Positions 7,000 through 15,477 of a DNA stretch of 64,000 nucleotides are shown here, piece after piece. The stretch comes from Woeseiaceae bacterium (GTDB lineage Bacteria; Pseudomonadota; Gammaproteobacteria; Steroidobacterales; Woeseiaceae): NCBI GenBank assembly GCA_030065915.1, contig JASJCQ010000002.1, forward strand, positions 1 to 64,000. Direction: 5' to 3'. The notes beneath the pieces were generated by a model. That model made no database searches, was not told where the DNA came from, and saw only the letters and a list, made by a program, of their open reading frames with translations. The stretch's first letter is position 1; the number at the start of each line of letters is the position of its first letter. The translations under genes and the position numbers were made by a program.

Positions 7000-9357
7000 A
7001 TGCGTGACCTGACCAGCGGCAACGTACTTGCCAATCGCTATACGTTGAAGCGCCGGCTGGGTGCGGGAACGCTAACCGAGACCTGGCTGGCGTCTGATCG
7101 CATGACGCGCGCATCGGTGGCGCTGAAAATCCTGGTCGATCCCTCCAATCGCGATGTCCTGAAGCGCGAGTGGCAGATGAGCCTGCGGCTCGTCCATGCG
7201 CACATCGTGCGTGTGTTCGAGTTCAGCGACGTCGACGATACGGTCTTCTACAGCCAGCAATACCTGGACGGTCCGGACCTCGGCGTTCTGGCAGGCGCAG
7301 CGCCCGCCGATTTTCTCCCTGCGATCGCCGCCGTCGCCGACGCCCTGCGATATGCGCACGGTCGCGATGTCGTGCACAGGGACCTGAAAGCCAGCAACGT
7401 TCTCCTGGACGGCAACGGCGTCCCATTCCTGATTGATTTCGGTGTCGCCGCAACGTCTGCCGACGACATCGGCGGCGGTTCGCTGATCGCTAGCAGCCCG
7501 CAGCTGCTTGACGGTCACGCGCCCGTGCCGGCGGACGACATTTTCGCCCTTGGTGGTCTGATCTATGAGCTCGCCACCGGTTCGTCACCTTATTCGTCGA
7601 CGAATACCGCGGACGACATTCGCAGCCGGCAGCCCGCCGACGTCGATTCGTTGTCGGCCGGCGATTGGCCGCCGGGCCTGGCAGCGCTTGTCATGCGCAT
7701 GCTGTCGAAGGAACCAGCGATGCGCCCAAGCGCTGCCGAGATCGTCGACGCACTGAGCGCGGCCGGATTCGCGGCCGGGCCGGTCCCGAGCCGGTACCTA
7801 TCTGGCAAGACGAATCCGGATACGGGCATTGCACCGAGCAGCATCCAGCCGCGTTCCCGGTCGACAGCCGCGACGCCGCCAACATCTGCGAAGCCCGTTC
7901 CGCGATCAGACGGCATCAGGCCCGCCGTTCTCGCAGGCAGTCTCGTTGTACTGGTGGCATTGCTGCTTGGCGTCGTCTTCTTTCTGCCCAAGGCCGTCCA
8001 GCCGCCCGCAGAACAACCCGCGGCGTTTCCCGTTGCAAAAGGGCCGGCCGATGAACGCCCTGAAACCGAAACCGAGACTCCAGCAGCGCCCGAGTCACCT
8101 GAGGACGAGCTCAGCCGCCGTGATGAGCGTGTTCAAGCGAGGGCCGCAACCGAGGAGGTGCTCGGCCAGCTACTGGCAAAGCTCGAAGTGCTCGAAGACA
8201 GGGCAGTGCCACGCTGGGGTGGGCTACCGTACAAACGCGCGCAGGCGGCCTACGAGGCGGGTGATGCGGCGTATCTCTTGCGCGATTACGCAGCTGCGAC
8301 GGCCAGGTACCAGGAAGCGATAACACTCGTCGATCCGCTGCTCGACGAAGCCGACAAGGTATTCGACAAGGCGATGTCGGATGGCGAGGCCGCGCTGGTC
8401 GCAGCCAACTCGTCCGAGGCCATCGATAGCTTCGAGCTTGCCGTCGCGATGAGCCAGAATAGCACGGCGGCTCGCGACGGGTTGAGGCGAGCACAAAATC
8501 TCGAAACGGTGCTTAGCCTTATCGAGCAGGGTATCGAATATGAAAAAACCCTCGAGATGAATGCGGCACGACGCAGTTTCGCCGAGGCTGTGGACCTCGA
8601 TCCCGAATGGCAGCCGGCCGTCGACGGCCTGGCGAGAGTCGACGCAACGATCCGGCAGATGGAGTTCGAGAGCCGCATGAGCGAGGGCATCGCCGCGCTG
8701 GCTGACAGTGACTACCTGACCGCGCGTGCGGCGTTCCGTCGTGCGAATGAGATTCGGCCCGGCTCACCGGAGCCCGCTGACGGGCTGCTGCAGGTGGACC
8801 AGGCGCTGCGCCTGCAGTCGATACAGGAACTCGAAGCATTGGCAGGGCGGCAGGAACGGGCGGAGCAATGGGAAGAGGCGGCGTCCACGTACGAAGAGAT
8901 ACTGGAACTCGACTCAACTCTTGCCTTTGCACAGCAAGGTGTCAGCCGGTCACGCGACAGGGTTCAACTGTTTGAGCAGATCAACGAATACACGGAAGAC
9001 CCGGACAGCCTCAGCAGTCCGCGGAAGCTGCAGGAAGCGACCAACGTTCTGATCGGCATCACGCGGATGGAGTCCATCGGCCCGCGTCTTTCGGCACAGC
9101 GCGATGAGCTTTCGCGTCTGCTGAAAAGGGCCTCGACGCCGCTGACGGTCCAGATCGTCTCCGACAACTTGACCGCGGTGTCCATCTACAAAGTTGGTAG
9201 ACTCGGCAGTTTCGAACGGCGCGAGCTTGAGCTGCGTCCAGGCAAGTATGTCGCGGTCGGAAGTCGACCCGGCTACCGTGATGTTCGTGTCGAATTCAGC
9301 GTCGGGCCCGAGGTCGAAACGGGTCCGTTGGTCGTGCGTTGCGAGGAACCGATCTGA
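7000..9357 (+). CDS. membrane Ser/Thr kinase with TPR-like and PEGA-like extracytoplasmic region
   Basis: Residues 14-270 form a Hanks-type kinase: glycine loop GAGTLTET, K43 in VALK, HRDLKASN (126-133), D146-F147-G148. In contrast to the cluster's first kinase the HRD arginine is present. The activation segment ends in SSPQLL instead of APE. A proline/alanine linker leads to one transmembrane helix at about 307-329. The periplasmic part is mostly helical with TPR-like repeats (about 380-690), and the last 90 residues contain a beta-rich PEGA-like unit (LRPGKYVAVGSRPGY). This is the general PknB-like plan: cytoplasmic kinase, external sensor. It lies 15 bases after the lipoprotein gene and is followed by an FHA protein, a likely phosphothreonine reader. 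Confidence 0.88.
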   Translation: MRDLTSGNVLANRYTLKRRLGAGTLTETWLASDRMTRASVALKILVDPSNRDVLKREWQMSLRLVHAHIVRVFEFSDVDDTVFYSQQYLDGPDLGVLAGAAPADFLPAIAAVADALRYAHGRDVVHRDLKASNVLLDGNGVPFLIDFGVAATSADDIGGGSLIASSPQLLDGHAPVPADDIFALGGLIYELATGSSPYSSTNTADDIRSRQPADVDSLSAGDWPPGLAALVMRMLSKEPAMRPSAAEIVDALSAAGFAAGPVPSRYLSGKTNPDTGIAPSSIQPRSRSTAATPPTSAKPVPRSDGIRPAVLAGSLVVLVALLLGVVFFLPKAVQPPAEQPAAFPVAKGPADERPETETETPAAPESPEDELSRRDERVQARAATEEVLGQLLAKLEVLEDRAVPRWGGLPYKRAQAAYEAGDAAYLLRDYAAATARYQEAITLVDPLLDEADKVFDKAMSDGEAALVAANSSEAIDSFELAVAMSQNSTAARDGLRRAQNLETVLSLIEQGIEYEKTLEMNAARRSFAEAVDLDPEWQPAVDGLARVDATIRQMEFESRMSEGIAALADSDYLTARAAFRRANEIRPGSPEPADGLLQVDQALRLQSIQELEALAGRQERAEQWEEAASTYEEILELDSTLAFAQQGVSRSRDRVQLFEQINEYTEDPDSLSSPRKLQEATNVLIGITRMESIGPRLSAQRDELSRLLKRASTPLTVQIVSDNLTAVSIYKVGRLGSFERRELELRPGKYVAVGSRPGYRDVRVEFSVGPEVETGPLVVRCEEPI

Positions 9358-9430
9358 ATACCGCGCCGTTGCCCTCGTACATCCGGACCTGGCGGGACAG
9401 AGTCCCGATCCGGCAGATAAAAGGAACATA

Positions 9431-11851
9431 GTGAGTTTTCTAGAGCTGATCATCCGCGATATTGACGGTGAGCGTCGCTTCGACAGCGGCAGGCTGCCGG
9501 TCCGCGTAGGCACAGGTGCAGACTGTGACGTCCGTCTGCCCGGTCCGGGCGGCAGTCCGGTCATGCAGCTCGATCTGCTCGACGGTGCGCCGATTGTGCA
9601 GCCGCTCGGCCGCAATGACGCGATGAGCCTGAACGGCGAGTCACTGGTCGGGAGCCGGCGCCTGTCAGACGGAGATGAGCTCGACTACTTTGGCAGCAAA
9701 CTCAACGTGTCCATTGGTGACCGCGTGGAGTTGAGCGTCCAACTGGAAGCGAGCGCTTACGTGACGCAGCCGCCCGAATCACCCGTGTTGTCGGCGGGCG
9801 CAGAAGAATCAATCGCACCAACGGCGTTCAGGCGTGCGGCCGGCAAGTCCGCGCCACCGCCGGAGCTGCCGCAGAGATCACTGAAGACGGTTGTCGGTGT
9901 CGGCCTTGTGTTCCTGCTGGCGGTCTCCTACCTGTTATTTACGTCGAAATCGATCCAGTTTTCGGTGACGCCAGGCCCGGCCGACAACATCACCGTGACC
10001 GGGGCGTGGTTCAAATTGCCGATTGGCGATCGGTTGCTGATGCGGCCCGGAACCTACACCGTTAACGTTGAAAAGGCGGGCTACTACGATGTCAGCCAGA
10101 GCTTCGAGGTCGGTGAAGAAGCCGACAAGACGATAGAGCTCGAACTCAGGCGATTGCCTGGCAAGCTCACGGTCCAGACAAACGCGACGGATGACGTAAC
10201 AGTGACGATCGACGGTTCCATCGTGGGGCCGGCGCCTCTCGGCCCGGTCGAGCTGCAACCGGGCGATCATAGTGTTGCAGTCAGTTCCGATCGTTATCTG
10301 CCGTACTCGGACGTGATCAACATCGAAGGCCTCGGCAAGAGCTCGATGATGAACGTTCAGCTGATACCGCGCTGGGCGGACGTCCAGATCACGTCGGAGC
10401 CGGCCGGTGCCCAGGTCATTGCTGATGAGACCTTGCTGGGCGTGACGCCGTTGACGATTGAGCTGCTGGAAGGGTCCCATGATCTCAGCGTCGTCGCGGA
10501 CGGTTTTCGTGCCTGGGATGGGACCGTGGTTGCCGAGCCTGACATCGCACAGACCCTGCCGCTGATTCGCCTGGAGCCGGCCAACGCAAAACTGCTCGTC
10601 AATTCGATTCCGCGCGGCGCGAACGTGACCGTCAACGGCCGCTATCGTGGACAGTCGCCGATCACGCTCGACCTGTCGCCCGGTATCGATTACCAGATTG
10701 GGCTGACCCGGGCAGGCTACGGCCGAGCGACACGGCAGGTGCGGCTGGAGCCGGCCGCGAGCGACACGATAACCGTCGATATGACGGCGAGAATCGGTAG
10801 GCTGACCGTCAATGTCTCTCCGTCGGACGCGCAGATCTTCGTCGACGGCCGGCCACGGGGCGCGGGTTCGCGCACGCTGGAGCTCAGTTCCGCCCCGCAT
10901 CGTATCGAGGTCCGCAAGGACGGTTACGAAACCTGGAGCCGGACGCTCACGCCACGACCCGGCTATCCGCAGACCGTGAATGCCAGCATTCGATCGCTCG
11001 AGGCGATCCGGCAAGCGTCGATCGCGACGGAAGTCAAGACATCGCAGGACGCCGTCATGCGGCGTGTCGAGCCCGGAACATTCTCCCTTGGCGCGTCACG
11101 CAGCGAACCGGGCCGGCGGGCGAACGAGGTCATCGTGCCGGTCACGATCACGAATCCATTCTTGATCGGCACGCGTGAAGTCACTAACAAGGAATTCCGG
11201 GAGTTCAGCAAGAGCCACGACTCCGGTTCCGACGTGCATGTTTCGATGGCGGGCGACAACAACCCGGTGGCCAATGTCACCTGGGAGCAAGCGGTTCAAT
11301 ACTGCAACTGGCTCAGCACCCAGGAGGGCCTGACGCCGGTCTACAAGGAAGAGTTTGGCAAATGGGTGCCAATCTATCCGTTCCCGGATGGCTACCGCCT
11401 GCCGACCGAGGCGGAATGGGCGTGGGCCGTCCGTTATGCGGGTACACCCGGCGCGCGCCGTTTTTCATGGGGCGACCGATGGCCGCCGCAGCGTGACAGC
11501 GGGAACTTCGCCGACAAGTCGGCGATGGCACTGGTGCCGTCGGTGATTCCTCGCTTCGACGATGGCTTCGCATCGACGGCGGCTGGTGGCAAGTTCAAGC
11601 CGAACGCGCTGGGCATTTATGACGGCGCCGGCAATGTCGCCGAATGGGTCAATGACCTCTACACTGTGCCGACCCCCGGCCTGACGACGCCCGTGATCGA
11701 TCCGGTCGGTCCGCAGAGGGGCAACTCCAATGTCATCCGCGGATCGAGCTGGCGGCATGCCGGTGAGACCGAGCTGCGACTGAGTTACCGGGAAGCCGGA
11801 ACGGCGGCTCGGCCCGATGTCGGCTTCCGCATTGCGAAGAACTTGCGTTAA
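9431..11851 (+). CDS. FHA-like / TM / PEGA-repeat / FGE-fold membrane protein
   Basis: Start is GTG 9431, behind AAGGAA at 9421-9426; an open frame extends upstream but overlaps the kinase gene. The 806-residue product has an N-terminal FHA-like beta domain (1-110; LPVRVGTGADCDVRLPG), one TM helix at about 153-173, about five PEGA-type units (175-513; recurring hydrophobic-P-G-Y/H motifs such as VEKAGYY, VVADGFRAW, VRKDGYETW), and a C-terminal formylglycine-generating-enzyme fold (about 543-806; REVTNKEF, YRLPTEAEWAWA, GNVAEWVND, IRGSSW, VGFRIAKNL). The cysteine pair that makes FGE catalytic is not in the expected C-terminal segment, so this domain is probably a binding module, not an enzyme. 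The topology puts FHA in the cytoplasm and PEGA/FGE outside. Confidence 0.85.
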   Translation: MSFLELIIRDIDGERRFDSGRLPVRVGTGADCDVRLPGPGGSPVMQLDLLDGAPIVQPLGRNDAMSLNGESLVGSRRLSDGDELDYFGSKLNVSIGDRVELSVQLEASAYVTQPPESPVLSAGAEESIAPTAFRRAAGKSAPPPELPQRSLKTVVGVGLVFLLAVSYLLFTSKSIQFSVTPGPADNITVTGAWFKLPIGDRLLMRPGTYTVNVEKAGYYDVSQSFEVGEEADKTIELELRRLPGKLTVQTNATDDVTVTIDGSIVGPAPLGPVELQPGDHSVAVSSDRYLPYSDVINIEGLGKSSMMNVQLIPRWADVQITSEPAGAQVIADETLLGVTPLTIELLEGSHDLSVVADGFRAWDGTVVAEPDIAQTLPLIRLEPANAKLLVNSIPRGANVTVNGRYRGQSPITLDLSPGIDYQIGLTRAGYGRATRQVRLEPAASDTITVDMTARIGRLTVNVSPSDAQIFVDGRPRGAGSRTLELSSAPHRIEVRKDGYETWSRTLTPRPGYPQTVNASIRSLEAIRQASIATEVKTSQDAVMRRVEPGTFSLGASRSEPGRRANEVIVPVTITNPFLIGTREVTNKEFREFSKSHDSGSDVHVSMAGDNNPVANVTWEQAVQYCNWLSTQEGLTPVYKEEFGKWVPIYPFPDGYRLPTEAEWAWAVRYAGTPGARRFSWGDRWPPQRDSGNFADKSAMALVPSVIPRFDDGFASTAAGGKFKPNALGIYDGAGNVAEWVNDLYTVPTPGLTTPVIDPVGPQRGNSNVIRGSSWRHAGETELRLSYREAGTAARPDVGFRIAKNLR

Positions 11852-11915
11852 CCGAAAGTGATAATTTTCGTGCTAATCAGGTCATATAAGTAACAGGATC
11901 TAAACAGAGCCAGCT

Positions 11916-12173
11916 ATGAAATACCGGTTAGTGATTTTCCTCGCCCTGGCCACGTTATTGTCACCCGCAGTGGCGCAGGAAACAGACGCTGAGGCGTCTG
12001 AAGATGAGCAGGCCGTCGAACAGCAACAGCCAGAGGATGATGCGACGTCCGAAGAAGAGATCGATGAATCCGGCCTGGACGTTCAGGGCTTCGACGAAGA
12101 AGACGATGACGATTTCGTCCCTACCGAAGACATTCCTACCGATCAGTCCATACCTTTTCCGACAGATATCTAA
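11916..12173 (+). CDS. small acidic exported protein
   Basis: 85 residues. A Sec signal peptide (MKYRLVIFLALATLL, cleavage predicted after AVA at about residue 20) precedes a mature chain of about 65 residues in which roughly 40% are Asp or Glu, with no cysteine and no recognisable fold. It is probably disordered in the periplasm. Such a chain might bind cations or a basic partner, but no function is established. The gene lies 15 bases ahead of the MotA/TolQ-like gene, and the 64-base gap before it contains an AT-rich stretch with TATAAG, so an internal promoter is possible. Confidence 0.75.
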   Translation: MKYRLVIFLALATLLSPAVAQETDAEASEDEQAVEQQQPEDDATSEEEIDESGLDVQGFDEEDDDDFVPTEDIPTDQSIPFPTDI

Positions 12174-12188
12174 CGCATCTGGGTTGCC

Positions 12189-12989
12189 ATGAAGAAAAAG
12201 AACATTCCGGTCGAGTTCGTATTTCAGCTGTTCGCGCTGATCATCGCCGTCATCATCGTTCACGCATTCTACGTCTCGGTCGTGCGGCCCAACGCCGCAC
12301 AGATCATCGAGGAGCAGAACGCGGCGGCCGCCGCAGATCCCGATTACGTCAGGGAGCGACACATCTGGGTCCTGATCAAGGATTTGGAGCAGGAAGCCTG
12401 TTTCATCCTGGCCATCTGGGCACTCGCGATCATGGGTTTCAAGGCGACCAAGATCCTGTCGGAGCGCCGTCTGCTGGACGTGGACCTGGTGCCTATCGCC
12501 GACGGCATGCGAATACTGCCTGAGGATACGAGGGAGTTCGCACGGCAGGTGCAAGCGCTGCCGGACGATCGCCAGCGCATGTTGCTCCCCAGGGCACTGT
12601 TGAATGCGCTCAGGCGTTTCGCGTCTACAGAGAACATCCAGGACGTATCCAGTAGCACGCACACGCTCTGTGAGTCGGAGGCAGAGCGACTGGAATCAGA
12701 ACTCTCGATGATCCGCTACATCTCCTGGGCGATACCGTCCATCGGCTTCATTGGCACCGTAAGAGGTATCGGCGAGGCGCTCGCACAGGCCGACAAGGCC
12801 GTGCAGGGCGATATCGCCGGCGTCACGCAGAGCCTCGGCGTGGCTTTCAACTCGACGTTCATCGCGTTGTTGATCAGTATCTTCCTGATGTTCCTGGTCT
12901 ATCAGCTGCAGCTGTTGCAGGAACGGCTGGTGTTCGATGCCGAGGCTTACTGCGACGAGAAACTGATTCGCCACATGAAGGCGGATTGA
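12189..12989 (+). CDS. MotA/TolQ/ExbB-family proton-channel protein
   Basis: 266 residues with about four hydrophobic segments (8-32, 67-83, 176-198, 215-240). The two family-defining helices are recognisable: PSIGFIGTVRGIGEAL and GVAFNSTFIALLISIFL, matching the P-x-[LI]G-x-[LI]GTV-x-G and A-x-x-[ST]T-x-x-[AG]L patterns of MotA, TolQ and ExbB, which form a pentameric ring around a dimer of single-span subunits and convert proton flow into rotation. No MotB, TolR or ExbD gene is adjacent. The two vWA genes downstream have N-termini of the right form to replace it (see findings). It follows the acidic exported protein by 15 bases and precedes the Hsp70/FHA gene by 7. Confidence 0.88.
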   Translation: MKKKNIPVEFVFQLFALIIAVIIVHAFYVSVVRPNAAQIIEEQNAAAAADPDYVRERHIWVLIKDLEQEACFILAIWALAIMGFKATKILSERRLLDVDLVPIADGMRILPEDTREFARQVQALPDDRQRMLLPRALLNALRRFASTENIQDVSSSTHTLCESEAERLESELSMIRYISWAIPSIGFIGTVRGIGEALAQADKAVQGDIAGVTQSLGVAFNSTFIALLISIFLMFLVYQLQLLQERLVFDAEAYCDEKLIRHMKAD

Positions 12990-12996
12990 GGCCGGC

Positions 12997-14352
12997 ATGG
13001 CGCTACTCGCGTTGCATATCAACGACGCGTCGATTTCGGTGTCGACGGCAGACGGTATGCTGTATCGCGAGCCCGGTTTCGCACTCTTGGACGACGGCAG
13101 TGTCATCACCGGTGAGGCGGCGCGCCGGCAATCCCGGCTGCGCCCGCGCGAGATCCAGAATACCTACTGGTCGGGACTGTCCACCGACGCGATCGGCGAT
13201 CGGCGTTTCTCGCATCTGACGACAGCCGACCTCGTCAGCCACCAGCTCGAGCAGGCCTGGCATAGTGCGTCCTCGGCGGGCGACCGTGTCGTCGTTGCCG
13301 TGCCACCGACGATGCAAAGCGAACAGTTGTCGCTGTTGCTGGGCATAGCTGAGGAACTGTCGATTCCGGTCGCCGGCATGGTGGACGCCGCTGTCGCAGC
13401 GACGCGGCGTGAATACCAGAACGCGGTGCCGGTGCACATCGACCTGAGTCTGCATACGACGATGCTCACGCGCCTGTTGCAGCCATCGGCGACGCAGCTT
13501 GAACGTTCGGTCATCATCGACTCGGCGGGCGTCAATCAACTGGGCGATGCGTGGATACGGAAAATATCGGATGCGTTTGTGCGGCAGTCCCGGTTCGATC
13601 CGTTGCACACGGCCGATACCGAGCAGATGCTTCTCGACAGGCTGCCCGGGTGGCTGGAGCAATCGGCTTCATCCGACACCGTCATGCTGGATGTCGAGTA
13701 CCGCGGTATCAGCCATCACGCCGAGATCGAGTCGATCGACCTGGTTTCGGCGGCGGCGCCCGTGTACCAGAGAATCGCGAGTCAGCTCAGAGCGTTGCTG
13801 CGCGCCGGGGAGACCGCCGCGCTGCAGCTGACCGACCGCGCGGCCAGCATGCCCGGTCTGGCGGAGAGCCTGAAGGCGCGCGTCGGCGGCGATATCTTCC
13901 TGCTGGAACGAGGCGCGACGACGAGTGGAATCCTGGCACGTTGCACGGATATGCAGGCGGGCAGCGGTGCCATCAACCTCGTGCGGCAGTTGCCGTGGGA
14001 CCGGTCGGCGGCTGTCGTCAACACGGAGCCGGCGGAGGTGTCGGAAGGGCAGCCGACGCACCTGCTGTACCAGAGCATCGCTTACCCGATAAACGAGGCT
14101 GCAATCGTGCTTGGCTCGCAGGCCTCGGATGGCGCACGCTGGATCGACCTGAAGCAGCGGATGCCGGGTGTTTCAAGGCGCCATTGTTCGATCTCCAGGC
14201 GCGACGGCAAGTGCCTGCTCGAGGACCACAGCCGCTACGGGACTTTTCTCAATGGTCACCAGATCGACGGCTCGTCGATTCTGCAGAACGGTGACGTCAT
14301 TCGGCTGGGCACGCCGGGTGTGGAGCTGCAGTTGATCAGGGCGGAAGGCTAA
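12997..14352 (+). CDS. actin/Hsp70-fold protein with C-terminal FHA domain
   Basis: 451 residues, no signal or TM segment, so cytoplasmic. The first ~350 residues resemble the Hsp70/FtsA/actin ATPase fold: an N-terminal beta strand set (LALHINDASISV), VVVAVPPTMQSEQ, a helical segment with GMVDAAVAAT, HIDLSLHTT in place of the phosphate-2 loop and AALQLTDRAASMPGLAESL near the C-terminal side. The canonical phosphate loops are degenerate, so nucleotide hydrolysis is uncertain. Residues about 360-445 are a good FHA domain: VSRRHCSISR and the DHSRYGTFLNG motif that binds phosphothreonine. It should connect the kinases of the cluster to the channel and vWA subunits encoded on either side. Confidence 0.82.
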   Translation: MALLALHINDASISVSTADGMLYREPGFALLDDGSVITGEAARRQSRLRPREIQNTYWSGLSTDAIGDRRFSHLTTADLVSHQLEQAWHSASSAGDRVVVAVPPTMQSEQLSLLLGIAEELSIPVAGMVDAAVAATRREYQNAVPVHIDLSLHTTMLTRLLQPSATQLERSVIIDSAGVNQLGDAWIRKISDAFVRQSRFDPLHTADTEQMLLDRLPGWLEQSASSDTVMLDVEYRGISHHAEIESIDLVSAAAPVYQRIASQLRALLRAGETAALQLTDRAASMPGLAESLKARVGGDIFLLERGATTSGILARCTDMQAGSGAINLVRQLPWDRSAAVVNTEPAEVSEGQPTHLLYQSIAYPINEAAIVLGSQASDGARWIDLKQRMPGVSRRHCSISRRDGKCLLEDHSRYGTFLNGHQIDGSSILQNGDVIRLGTPGVELQLIRAEG

Positions 14353-14369
14353 TGCTGGTGACCCACTAA

Positions 14370-15467
14370 ATGGCACGCAAACGACGACAATACGAGGTCT
14401 TCAGCCTGTCTTTCCTGGACTGCATGAGCTGTGGTTTCGGGGCCGTCATCCTGTTCTTCATGATCATCAATGCGCAGGTCAAGGAAGAGACCGAACCGAA
14501 GCCGACGGACCTGATGGCGGAGACGCGCAAACTCGAGGTCGAAATTCTCGAGGGCCGCAAGAACCTGGTGCTGGCTCGCAACACCAAACAAGACCTCGAG
14601 GAAGAGACCGAGGACGCCGAGGGCAAGATCGCGCAGATCATTCGCCTGATCGAGGAGCTGCGCAAGGAACTGGCCGAGTACGATGACGAGACCCTGGCGA
14701 AAATCGAGCGCGTCGAGGCCTTGCAGTCGGACATCAAGAGCCTCGAGGAGGAAGTCAAACGACTGCTGGCGCTGGAGGCCGAAGAAGAAGAGACGGGCAG
14801 TCGTGTACGAGAATTCAAGGGCGATGGCGATCGCCAGTACCTGACGGGACTGAAACTCGGGGGTACACGCACGCTGATCCTGGTCGACCGTTCGGCCAGC
14901 ATGCTCGACGACAAGATCGTCAATATCATCCGGCGGCGCAACATGGGTATCAACGACAAGCTGCGTGCGTCCAAGTGGCGCCAGGTCGTGGCCAGCGTCG
15001 ACTGGCTAACCGCGCAGTTCACACCCGGCAGCCAATTCCAGATCTACATGTTCAATAACAAGGCCGAGCCGGTCATCAAAGGCAGTGAAGGCATCTGGCT
15101 GGATGTTGATGACTCGGCACAACTCGATGAAGCGTTGCGCGTGCTGCGTCGAACGCCTCCTGAGGCCGGAACAAACATGCGTGCGGCCTACGAGGTGGCC
15201 GCGGAGCTGTCGCCGAGGCCCGACAACATCATCCTGCTCGCTGACGGCATGCCGACGATGGAAGAGGAATCGACCAACAGGCGCACGGTTACCGGTCGGG
15301 AACGCCAAAGGCTGCATGTCAACGCGATTCGTGAATTGCCGCCCGGGATTCCGGTCAATGTACTGTTGTACCCGATGGAGGGCGACTACGACGCCGCGAT
15401 CGCGTACTGGACACTGGCCTACCAGACCGGCGGATCTTTCATGAGCGTCAGCCGGGACTGGCCATAG
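14370..15467 (+). CDS. membrane-anchored coiled-coil vWA protein with stator-like N-terminus (vWA-1)
   Basis: 365 residues. Residues 1-10 are basic (ARKRRQ), followed by FSLSFLDCMSCGFGA and a single TM helix ending near residue 34; D17 lies at the membrane entry. Residues about 45-150 form a long charged coiled coil. The vWA domain (165-365) has a complete MIDAS: D173-R-S-A-S, the threonine in AGTN and the aspartate in LLADGMP. The order 'short basic tail, Asp, one TM, periplasmic domain' is that of MotB, TolR and ExbD. The next gene is a paralogue sharing the N-terminal motif almost exactly. The family is not named in my knowledge beyond 'vWA domain protein'. Confidence 0.85.
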   Translation: MARKRRQYEVFSLSFLDCMSCGFGAVILFFMIINAQVKEETEPKPTDLMAETRKLEVEILEGRKNLVLARNTKQDLEEETEDAEGKIAQIIRLIEELRKELAEYDDETLAKIERVEALQSDIKSLEEEVKRLLALEAEEEETGSRVREFKGDGDRQYLTGLKLGGTRTLILVDRSASMLDDKIVNIIRRRNMGINDKLRASKWRQVVASVDWLTAQFTPGSQFQIYMFNNKAEPVIKGSEGIWLDVDDSAQLDEALRVLRRTPPEAGTNMRAAYEVAAELSPRPDNIILLADGMPTMEEESTNRRTVTGRERQRLHVNAIRELPPGIPVNVLLYPMEGDYDAAIAYWTLAYQTGGSFMSVSRDWP

Positions 15468-15477
15468 GAGTGGCACG

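Noticed and set aside
9935-11014. Minus-strand frame of 359 residues opposite the PEGA protein
   Set aside because: Shadow frame from high GC third positions; plus strand shows repeated PEGA motifs.
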